Origin: an uncultured Candidatus Melainabacteria bacterium
GTDB taxonomy: Bacteria; Cyanobacteriota; Vampirovibrionia; Gastranaerophilales; Gastranaerophilaceae
Assembly: GCA_934699705.1 (NCBI GenBank)
Contig: CAKUXD010000045.1
Coordinates: forward strand, 1-10,144
Direction: 5' to 3'
DNA: 10,144 nucleotides
Shown here piece by piece: positions 1-5,689 of the stretch; position 1 is the first letter of the stretch; the number at the start of each line of letters is the position of its first letter. The translations under genes and the position numbers were made by a program. The notes beneath the pieces are model-generated. The model did not search any database, was not told the DNA's origin, and saw only the letters and a list, made by a program, of their open reading frames with translations.

Positions 1-14
1 AAAGCTCCGAAAGA

Positions 15-50
15 TTCTTAGCCATAATATTTTTATTTTACCGCTAAGAA
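15..50. repeat. 8-bp perfect inverted repeat with 20-nt spacer
   Basis: TTCTTAGC at 15-22 is the exact reverse complement of GCTAAGAA at 43-50, separated by an AT-rich spacer. Its right arm overlaps a second small hairpin (AAGAAA at 46-51, TTTCTT at 55-60), so the two foldings exclude each other. The function is unknown; it may be the end of a structured transcript or leftover from recombination. Confidence 0.5.
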
Positions 51-51
51 A

Positions 52-139
52 TGGTTTCTTCAATGGGAAAAATAAAGAGAGGCATGTGTAAAAAAAAGGC
101 TTCAGCAACAAAATGTTACCAAAGCCTTGAAAGAAACCA
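52..139. repeat. 9-bp inverted repeat flanking the terminator hairpin
   Basis: TGGTTTCTT (52-60) and AAGAAACCA (131-139) are perfect reverse complements that enclose the terminator hairpin at 90-128. Together they could fold the whole stretch into one long branched structure. No flanking direct repeat marks this as an insertion-element end. Confidence 0.45.
90..128 (-). terminator. Intrinsic terminator reading leftward on the minus strand
   Basis: Read on the minus strand, the arms AAGGCTT (128-122) and AAGCCTT (102-96) form a 7-bp stem. The loop contains a further AACA/TGTT pairing. The stem runs straight into a T tract (95-90, with two more T inside the stem base). This is the standard rho-independent layout. 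On the plus strand no T run follows, so it is directional. It would stop transcripts coming from the right, but the nearest minus-strand gene body ends near 1016. Either those transcripts are long, or the plus-strand genes at 310-882 were placed between the operon and its old terminator. Confidence 0.6.
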
Positions 140-309
140 CTTTTGCTATATTGCTGGAAAAAACACAGCTTAGAAGAAGTTTTTAGAAACCTATTTAAGA
201 TAATTCCGCAAAACAAATCTAAAGCAATTATAATTTAAATTAAGTTTTGAAGTATATTTCTTCCTTAAAACTTATTTAAAATTTAACTAAAAAAAATTAA
301 AATAATATT

Positions 310-621
310 ATGCCTAATGAAATTACACTAAAAATCTTAAAAACATATAATAACATTCAAATTAATAATCTTACACATATTCTTAACACAGAAGGATACT
401 TGTCTGATGAATCAAATAAAAGTTGCTTATCATCAGTAATGATAGAAAATTGGAATGACAAATGTACTAATTACATAAGAAATTTTGGTTATGTTGGAGG
501 TAAATTGTCGTGCTATGCAAAATATTTCAGCACAAAAGGTGGAGTTTATCTTCTTTTTAATACAGAAAAAATCAATCTAGAAGAAGCAAAATTGATACTA
601 GAAACAATTGCAAAAAATTGA
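310..621 (+). CDS. Small hypothetical protein, 103 aa
   Basis: I do not recognise this family. The product is 103 residues, soluble, with no signal peptide or membrane segment. It contains an aromatic and glycine-rich middle (NFGYVGGKL, then STKGGVYLLF at about residues 74-83) and ends in a Glu/Leu/Lys-rich stretch that should be a helix. The ATG at 310 is the first in-frame Met after a TAA at 298-300. Upstream is only A/T-rich sequence with no Shine-Dalgarno motif, so initiation is either leaderless or weak. The next gene starts 51 bp downstream on the same strand, so the two probably form a pair. Its direction is opposite to the polysaccharide cluster and its composition is very AT-rich, which suggests acquired cargo. 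Whether it is expressed cannot be told from sequence alone. Confidence 0.55.
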   Translation: MPNEITLKILKTYNNIQINNLTHILNTEGYLSDESNKSCLSSVMIENWNDKCTNYIRNFGYVGGKLSCYAKYFSTKGGVYLLFNTEKINLEEAKLILETIAKN

Positions 622-658
622 AATAATTATATTACTTCTTTGAATTCATTTTATATTA

Positions 659-664
659 TAGGAG
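659..664 (+). promoter_or_regulatory. Ribosome binding site that fixes the start of the DUF3606-like gene
   Basis: TAGGAG at 659-664 lies 8 nt before the ATG at 673. This is the only good Shine-Dalgarno match near the gene and it argues against the upstream TTG at 640. Confidence 0.65.
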
Positions 665-672
665 TTACTATT

Positions 673-882
673 ATGAATACTTCATACAAAACAATTCCAA
701 AAAATCAAAATATAGTTGATATAAAAGACGAGGATGAACTTAAGTATTGGGCAAAATTTTTTAATATTTCAACTCAAAAATTAGTTAATATCGTAAAAGA
801 AGCAGGCTCTGAAAAAGAAAAGGTTGCAACAAGAGTTCGCAGAATAAAAATTCAAAGCCAAGATAGAGAATATGAGCGATAA
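673..882 (+). CDS. DUF3606-like small protein, 69 aa
   Basis: The 69-residue product has the pattern of the small DUF3606 family: an Asp/Glu-rich entry (DIKDEDELKYWAKFF, about residues 16-30), then a short helix-turn-helix-like stretch (NISTQKLVNIVKEAGSEKEKV), then a basic tail rich in Arg and Lys. The molecular role of DUF3606 is not established. The fit to a small nucleic-acid-binding or regulatory fold is inference from the basic tail and helix pattern. I chose the ATG at 673 because a clean TAGGAG lies at 659-664 with 8 nt spacing. An in-frame TTG at 640 would extend the protein by 11 residues but would bury that ribosome site. It follows the 103-aa gene on the same strand and may be co-transcribed with it. 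Confidence 0.65.
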   Translation: MNTSYKTIPKNQNIVDIKDEDELKYWAKFFNISTQKLVNIVKEAGSEKEKVATRVRRIKIQSQDREYER

Positions 883-1015
883 GTTTTATTGCATCAAATT
901 TTATATTTTAAGATACTAATTTTCTAAGAAATTTTTGATTACAATAAACATCTTCAATCTCACAAAAAACAGTTGAATAATATAAAATATTTTGCCCAAA
1001 TTAAGATTTCAAACA

Positions 1016-1438
1016 TCACTCACAGCTGAATGTATGCCCCTGCACTTTCTTCACAAACTCATAGTCAATCGTGCAGCGCAATCCTTCTTCAAGCAAGACT
1101 GGAGCTACAAAACCTGTCTTTGGAACTCTTGACGACTTGAAGTAAGTATTTTGGCAGAATTTCTTCACACGGATTGAGTTGATTGCAAACTTCTTATGAA
1201 GAATGAACGCAAGCAGATCAAAACATTTTCCGCCGAGATATGCAAGCCAGTACGGAAAATGCACGAGTTTTGTCTTTGGCTTTCCAAGCGCCTTGTAGCA
1301 GTCAAGGACAAGGTGGTTCATGTCGTAGGCAGGCTCGTCGCAGTAGTTGAACAGGTGCTGCTTTCCGGCTGATGTTCCGTCGTACTCCTTTTCAAAGCAG
1401 GGAAGCTTTTCCTCTGATTCCTTGTTACTGTTCGTATA
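1016..1438 (-). pseudogene. C-terminal remnant of an NAD-dependent sugar epimerase (GlcNAc-PP-undecaprenol epimerase type)
   Basis: An open frame of 140 codons ends at a TGA at 1016-1018 and is closed upstream by an in-frame TAA at 1439-1441. Its translation looks like the C-terminal part of extended SDR epimerases used in surface-glycan loci: a FNYCDEPAYDMNHLV stretch (compare the NYxDxPxxxMNxLV pattern of polyprenyl-linked GlcNAc epimerases), then WLAYLGGKCFDLL and a conserved tail with FKSSRVPKTGFVAP and EGLRCTIDYE. The Rossmann GxxGxxG and the YxxxK catalytic part are absent, whereas the full family is roughly 310-330 residues. Translation could start at the ATG at 1321, but the product would be inactive. 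The remnant is clearly GC-richer than both flanks, and composition drops sharply just above 1438. It looks like the surviving end of an earlier version of the locus. Missing 5' sequence, not an internal frameshift, is the lesion. Confidence 0.75.
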
Positions 1439-1534
1439 TTACTTTTCTTCTGTGTTTTCGAAAAAAATATAAAATATATAGTAAAAAATCTGAACAACAA
1501 GGGGGAATTAAGGCATTTTAGAAGCATTACTTGA

Positions 1535-2446
1535 TTAAAACATCTTAAATTTTATATCAAAACTGTTTGTATAATTATAAATTATACAATTTTTAATCAT
1601 TTGCTTCTTTTGACAATCAATATTATGCCCAAACCATACCTCTTTTAAAACATAATCAGGGTAATGAATCATAAGCTCAATTTTTTCTTCACGTGGAAAA
1701 TGCGCATCTAATAAAATTATTCTTGACTCTTGCTCATACGACCAATCTGTCATACCATTTGTAGCAGTATTATTTTTTACAAGAAACGAATCCCTTATTT
1801 TCTGTTTTTCTTCTTCATCATACAATCTAAACACTTTACATTTTAAAGGAATCCGTTTCGCATATTTTACATTAACAACTCCTAAATAATATTGATTATT
1901 TTGTTTTAAACAAAAACCATCAACTCCAGAAATGCTATCTGAAATCTCAATAAAATACCGAAAATCTTTATCCGAAAAATCAAAACAATCATTTTCAGTC
2001 AATATATTCTTAGCTTCATATCCCAAGCAAATCACAGAAAAGCACTCTGCATAGATATTCCACATTTTATCATTCTTCGGATTTTCTGTAAGCGAAAATA
2101 TATGAAAATGCTCACGTTCTTCTTGAACACAAATATCCATTTGCCTTCTGAATTTAACTGATTTTTGAATGTATTTTCTTACAACACATACCAAATCATT
2201 TTTAGGAAATTTCTTCTTTATTACTTCAACAAGACGAGGGTGATTTTCCAACCATTTTCTTATATCATCATTACTCGCATTATAATTATTGAGTAGTTTA
2301 CATTCGTCTTTATCATTTAAATTTTCAGGACGTGTTAAATATAAATATTTGTTTCTCAAAGAATCAATCAAATGATAAAAATTAGAATTTCTATCACTCA
2401 ATTCTCCAACACAACTTTTATATTTATAAAAAATTTTACTTTTCAT
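1535..2446 (-). CDS. DUF2971 family protein, 303 aa
   Basis: This soluble 303-residue protein matches the DUF2971 pattern. It has an N-terminal KIFYKYKS, then LYLTRPENLNDKDEC (about residues 35-49, the usual 'LYFSxPxxFNDPFDC' block), FSLTENPKNDKMWNIYA (about 117-133, usual 'CFSxxxxxxxMWxxYA'), ICLGYE, and a C-terminal WSYEQESR (235-242) followed by a hydrophobic block with WFG. The biochemical role of DUF2971 is not settled. Members often occur as single accessory genes and are seen near defence genes, but nothing here proves that role. It starts 26 bp after the dehydratase gene and has no clear Shine-Dalgarno site. An AAGGAA is about 20 nt upstream, so expression may depend on readthrough. 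A 10-bp AT-rich hairpin (1567-1576 with 1580-1589) lies near its 3' end. It is very AT-rich and interrupts the sugar genes, consistent with a later insertion. Confidence 0.75.
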   Translation of the reverse strand: MKSKIFYKYKSCVGELSDRNSNFYHLIDSLRNKYLYLTRPENLNDKDECKLLNNYNASNDDIRKWLENHPRLVEVIKKKFPKNDLVCVVRKYIQKSVKFRRQMDICVQEEREHFHIFSLTENPKNDKMWNIYAECFSVICLGYEAKNILTENDCFDFSDKDFRYFIEISDSISGVDGFCLKQNNQYYLGVVNVKYAKRIPLKCKVFRLYDEEEKQKIRDSFLVKNNTATNGMTDWSYEQESRIILLDAHFPREEKIELMIHYPDYVLKEVWFGHNIDCQKKQMIKNCIIYNYTNSFDIKFKMF

Positions 2447-2472
2447 AATTATTATAAAATAAAGGCTATTCC

Positions 2473-3678
2473 TTACATCCTGCTATCCAAAAACTTTCCG
2501 GTTTCTTTATGGTTAAAATTAGGAATCATTTCATTGAATAGTTCTATCAGTTCTGTGCGAGTCCATTCCCCTTTCTTCTTCATGGTGGTGATTGCATCTG
2601 TAAAGTGTTGGAGCATTTTTTCATCATAACAGACTTCATTTTTAATTACACCAAGAGAATCAAATTTATCCATTACAATCTTTTCGCTTTCGGTATAAAA
2701 TTCCTCAAAATCTTTTTCACCAGTTGTGTCGCTCTTAAAAAAATATACAGGATATTTGTGCTGAACTTTTAGTTCTGCAACTCTAGACCGAGCTTCATCT
2801 TCTGTTGCACATTGAACTGGCTCATAACCAAGGTTCATAAGATATTTTTCTGCAATACTAGAAAAAGTAACCAAGTTCAAATCATGGTCAAGTTTTGGAA
2901 AAAACAAATCACGATTTTCCCCTAAAAGACAACTCATCATGCAAAGTTCCCCAGCTTCTTTTGGAGTAACAAAATAACGACGAACATCATTCGGTGCAGA
3001 AAGCGGCTGATTCTTTTCAAGGCGACGATTAAATCCATATAATAAACTTCCATCGCTAAAGGCAACATTTGCAAAACGAGCTGTAGAAACTGGCATTTCA
3101 ACAGAGCGACGGTTAAGATAGAATTCCATAATCCGTTTTGAAGCACCCATCATGTTCACCGGATTCGCAGCCTTATCGGTAGAAACACAGAAATATTTTT
3201 TAGCTCCTGCTGATTTTGCCATTTTCATGGTTTCATCAGTATTAAAGATATTTGTATCAATCATACGCATCAAGGTGAATGGATCTTTTTCAGAACGCAC
3301 ATGCTTTAAAGCCGATGTATTAAAAACATAATCATAACCACCAATACGCTTTTTTTGCTGCTCCATGAATACTTTGAAAATTTCGCTTCCACAGTCCAAT
3401 GCGAAAGTCGCAAATTCACCATCCCTATAGCCAACAGAAGAGCGAATATCGCGGACAAGTTCAACCATATTATTTTCACTTATGTCTACAACATGAAGAA
3501 CCTTTGGATTACGATTGAAAATTTCCTTACAAATTGCAGAACCAATTGTTCCCGCACCGCCAATCACAAGGAACCGAGAATCTCGGACAATTTCAGAAAG
3601 AAGTTTTTCATTGTTTTTAATATCAGTTTCAAGCAAAGGAGCTGAACGACCAATCAATGGCAAAATGTTATCTAACAT
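2473..3678 (-). CDS. Soluble UDP-GlcNAc 4,6-dehydratase (PglF/LegB-like), 401 aa
   Basis: This is an extended short-chain dehydrogenase of the polysaccharide biosynthesis (CapD/FlaA1/PglF) family. It would convert UDP-GlcNAc into the UDP-4-keto-6-deoxy sugar in the cytoplasm. Residues 40-47 give GGAGTIGS for NAD(H). TSALKHVRSEKDP at 121-133 is a family block. Residues 166-181 contain T167-D168-K169 and M177xxxK181, with the same spacing as Thr395-Asp396-Lys397 and Met405xxxLys409 of Campylobacter PglF, where Met replaces the usual SDR Tyr. No membrane helices precede the domain, unlike PglF itself. I start at the ATG at 3678 because GGAG at 3685-3688 sits 6 nt before it. A TTG at 3690 would overlap that site. 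The 122-bp gap after the aminotransferase gene is the largest inside the cluster and could hold an internal promoter (a GATAAT-like box on the minus strand), but this is weak. Its partner is the aminotransferase just upstream. Confidence 0.88.
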   Translation of the reverse strand: MLDNILPLIGRSAPLLETDIKNNEKLLSEIVRDSRFLVIGGAGTIGSAICKEIFNRNPKVLHVVDISENNMVELVRDIRSSVGYRDGEFATFALDCGSEIFKVFMEQQKKRIGGYDYVFNTSALKHVRSEKDPFTLMRMIDTNIFNTDETMKMAKSAGAKKYFCVSTDKAANPVNMMGASKRIMEFYLNRRSVEMPVSTARFANVAFSDGSLLYGFNRRLEKNQPLSAPNDVRRYFVTPKEAGELCMMSCLLGENRDLFFPKLDHDLNLVTFSSIAEKYLMNLGYEPVQCATEDEARSRVAELKVQHKYPVYFFKSDTTGEKDFEEFYTESEKIVMDKFDSLGVIKNEVCYDEKMLQHFTDAITTMKKKGEWTRTELIELFNEMIPNFNHKETGKFLDSRM

Positions 3679-3684
3679 TGTTTT

Positions 3685-3688
3685 CTCC
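3685..3688 (-). promoter_or_regulatory. Ribosome binding site that fixes the dehydratase start
   Basis: GGAG on the minus strand lies 6 nt upstream of the ATG at 3678. It overlaps an in-frame TTG (3690), which would otherwise add four residues, so the ATG is the likelier start. Confidence 0.65.
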
Positions 3689-3800
3689 AAATTGTATAGA
3701 TTGAGTTAAAATAAATATTTTACGAGAATTCGTATTATCTCTAAACGAGGCTATGAGGAAAATTCTTAATGTATATTGATTTTAGAATAATTAAAGTTAT

Positions 3801-4955
3801 TTACAATTTTGTTCTAACACTAGAAGGAATATTTACAATCCTATCTTCAAGCCATTCTGAATTAGGAAGTTTTGTTCTTTCATAATTCTCATATGGAGGC
3901 ATTTTATGCATCAATGTCCAAATTGGTCTACACTGTACACCATGATTATTTGCATATTCAAGAAACGATTCTCGTTCAGAACGATTTTCAAGAATAATTG
4001 CATTAAGCCAATAGTTAGAACAAGCATCTTTTGGTTCTTTTACACAAGGAATTCCAAGTTTATCAAAAAAATCTTGATATATTTTTGCAGTATCTCGCTT
4101 GTTTTTCATTGTTTTATCAAAATATTCAAGTTGAGCCACCCCAATTGCTGCACAAGTTCCTGGCATACGAAGATTATACCCTACTTCAGTATGAAAAAAT
4201 TCCCATTTAGAAGGTCTTTTTGCCGTTGTAGAAATATATCTTGCTCTTTCCGCAATAAATTTATCATCTGTAATAACCATGCCACCTGCTCCAGTTGTAA
4301 CACATTTATTTCCATTAAAACTTAAAATACCAACTTTGCCAAAAGTTCCAGTTGATTTTCCTTTGTATGTACTTCCAATCGATTCAGCTGAATCTTCAAT
4401 AAGAATCAAATTATACGCTTTACATAAAGTTGCAATTTCATCAATTTTACAAGGATGACCAAATGTATGCATCGGTATACAAGCAGAAATCACTTTTCCA
4501 GTTTTTTTATTATAACATTTACCATCTTTTTGTTCTGTACAAGTTTCAAGATAAGCTTTTAATGCACTTGGAGACATCCCCATTGTATCTTTATCAACAT
4601 CGATAAAAACTGGATTTGCTCCACTATGAACAATAGCTGCAGAAGTTGCCGCAAAAGTCAAAGACTGCGTAATAATTTCCTCTCCAGGTTTTATACCCGC
4701 GGAAACTATTGCCATATGCAAAGCTTCAGTGCCATTTACCATAGCAACAGCATATTTCGCTCCTGTAATACGCTTAATATGCTCTTCCATGTCAGTTACA
4801 AAGTGACTAACATATGATACAAATTTTGTATCAATACATTCATTCAAATATTTTTTTTCATTCCCTAAAAACTGTGGACAATGAAGAAGAACTAAATCTT
4901 TCATTTCTGGATATAAACTTTTAATAAAGTCTGTAATTTTACTATAATCTTTCAT
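3801..4955 (-). CDS. LegC-type PLP-dependent sugar aminotransferase (DegT/DnrJ/EryC1), 384 aa
   Basis: This is a fold-type I aminotransferase that would turn the 4-keto product of the neighbouring dehydratase into a UDP-4-amino-4,6-dideoxy-HexNAc. The N-terminus (LHCPQFLGNEKKYLNECIDT at 24-43, then FVSYV) is typical of the LegC subgroup. NGTEALH (74-80) helps bind the cofactor phosphate. D188 in EDSAES should contact the PLP ring nitrogen. SFNGNK at 212-217 supplies the Schiff-base Lys217, followed by TTGAGG. Length agrees with the family. AAAGAGG at 4963-4969 is a good ribosome site for the ATG at 4955, and the gap to the phosphoglycosyltransferase stop is only 16 bp. Legionaminic acid synthesis would also need LegG/LegI/LegF homologues, which are not in view. 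A bacillosamine-like amino sugar is therefore the simpler reading. Confidence 0.88.
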   Translation of the reverse strand: MKDYSKITDFIKSLYPEMKDLVLLHCPQFLGNEKKYLNECIDTKFVSYVSHFVTDMEEHIKRITGAKYAVAMVNGTEALHMAIVSAGIKPGEEIITQSLTFAATSAAIVHSGANPVFIDVDKDTMGMSPSALKAYLETCTEQKDGKCYNKKTGKVISACIPMHTFGHPCKIDEIATLCKAYNLILIEDSAESIGSTYKGKSTGTFGKVGILSFNGNKCVTTGAGGMVITDDKFIAERARYISTTAKRPSKWEFFHTEVGYNLRMPGTCAAIGVAQLEYFDKTMKNKRDTAKIYQDFFDKLGIPCVKEPKDACSNYWLNAIILENRSERESFLEYANNHGVQCRPIWTLMHKMPPYENYERTKLPNSEWLEDRIVNIPSSVRTKL

Positions 4956-4971
4956 ATATATACCTCTTTAA

Positions 4972-5637
4972 TTAAATATATTCTTTTAAATTTTCAGGAA
5001 TTTCGGGTAAATTTTTAAACCATATTTTCCAACCATTCCAATTTGGTTTTACAACAACAAAAACAGTAGCAAAAATCAATTTTAAATAATTAATAACATT
5101 TTTATTTTTCACATACCAACATTCAAGAATTCCTTTATAAGGTGTTATAACATTGTCATGAAAATCATTTGGTTTTTCTACGTAATGAAGAATTTCTTCT
5201 TCATTACGAAATACAACAGAACCTATTCCACTTAACCCAGGAACAATTTTATTTATTTCACTTTTTACTTCTGCAGAATATAAGTCATAATGCTTTTTAG
5301 CGAATGGTCTATAACCAATAACACTCATTTGCCCAACAAAAATATTTAATAATTGTGGAAGTTCATTAATTTTTGTCTTTCGAAGGAAATTTCCCATGGG
5401 TAATATACGAGGATCTTTTTCCATCGTTATTAGACCCCCAGGCAAATTTGGGCTATTACGCACCATTGTTGCAAATTTTATAACTTTAAAAGGTTTTCCA
5501 TTTTTTCCAATTCTTTCTTGACAATAGAATATATCATGTTCGCCAGTCAATTTTAAACCAATCATAACAGGAATCATAAATGGAAACAGCACAATAATGG
5601 CAATTCCAGAAAATAGAATGTCAAAGAAACGAGTCAT
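4972..5637 (-). CDS. Polyprenyl-phosphate phosphoglycosyltransferase (PglC-like sugar transferase), 221 aa
   Basis: This is a small monotopic phosphoglycosyltransferase of the bacterial sugar transferase family. It would move a sugar phosphate from its UDP donor to undecaprenyl phosphate on the inner face of the membrane, the first lipid-linked step. Residues 5-29 form the single N-terminal hydrophobic (re-entrant) helix. QERIGKNGKPF (40-50), KFATM (54-58), DPR (75-77), and the core LRKTKINELPQLLNIFVGQ (85-103) followed by MSVIGYRP are all present. The C-terminal PGLSGIGSVVFRNEE and the hydrophobic stretch near 185-200 fit a subgroup found in O-antigen-like loci. Two departures are seen: Asn91 stands where the catalytic Asp of the PglC Asp-Glu dyad normally lies, and GYRP replaces GPRP. 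AGGA with 8 nt spacing supports the ATG at 5637. Its position beside the dehydratase and aminotransferase suggests it uses their product. Confidence 0.88.
   Translation of the reverse strand: MTRFFDILFSGIAIIVLFPFMIPVMIGLKLTGEHDIFYCQERIGKNGKPFKVIKFATMVRNSPNLPGGLITMEKDPRILPMGNFLRKTKINELPQLLNIFVGQMSVIGYRPFAKKHYDLYSAEVKSEINKIVPGLSGIGSVVFRNEEEILHYVEKPNDFHDNVITPYKGILECWYVKNKNVINYLKLIFATVFVVVKPNWNGWKIWFKNLPEIPENLKEYI
5181..5208. repeat. 12-bp perfect hairpin inside the phosphoglycosyltransferase gene
   Basis: CGTAATGAAGAA (5181-5192) and TTCTTCATTACG (5197-5208) are exact reverse complements around a 4-nt loop. The stretch encodes part of RNEEEILHYV. No T run follows on either strand, so it is not a terminator. 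It could fold in the mRNA. Confidence 0.7.
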
Positions 5638-5689
5638 TAATAATGTCCTTGAAAATAAATTGAGAATTGTTTTTGTAAAAAAAACAGAT

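Larger units (their letters stand above)
1..309. other. Non-coding region with nested inverted repeats, left of the plus-strand gene pair
   Basis: I see no credible coding region here on either strand. The left half is rich in inverted repeats: TTCTTAGC at 15-22 pairs with GCTAAGAA at 43-50, TGGTTTCTT at 52-60 pairs with AAGAAACCA at 131-139, and a terminator-like hairpin sits between the latter two arms. The right half is very AT-rich. It has an imperfect hairpin whose outer arms are TAAGTTTT (241-248) and AAAACTTA (267-274), and a TATAAT-like box at 229-234 with no convincing -35 partner. A promoter for the gene at 310 must lie in this stretch if that gene is expressed, but I cannot place it firmly. 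Confidence 0.6.

Noticed and set aside
1..309. Possible integron attC site or insertion-sequence end in the repeat-rich left edge
   Set aside because: No GTTRRRY core with a matching RYYYAAC partner in the right geometry, no integrase or transposase gene, and no target-site duplication.
1318..1527. 69-codon open frame on the minus strand overlapping the epimerase remnant
   Set aside because: Its second half is a shifted frame of the conserved epimerase coding sequence and its first half comes from AT-rich spacer. It has no family resemblance.
1567..1589. 10-bp AT-only hairpin near the 3' end of the DUF2971 gene, considered as a terminator
   Set aside because: The stem is almost entirely A/T and no T run follows on the minus strand. 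It is expected by chance in this composition.
4381..4394. Perfect 14-bp palindrome GATTCAGCTGAATC in the aminotransferase gene
   Set aside because: It encodes the conserved EDSAES active-site block, so the sequence is explained by protein constraint plus chance. There is no spacer for a hairpin.
4815..4833. 19-bp palindrome with one central base in the aminotransferase gene
   Set aside because: It is AT-rich and lies mid-gene, far from any start. An operator role is not supported by position.
4851..4858. T8 run (A8 on the coding strand) in the aminotransferase gene, considered as a second slippage tract
   Set aside because: Runs of A or T of this length are common in this AT-rich sequence. 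It carries two Lys codons of the conserved GNEKKY motif.
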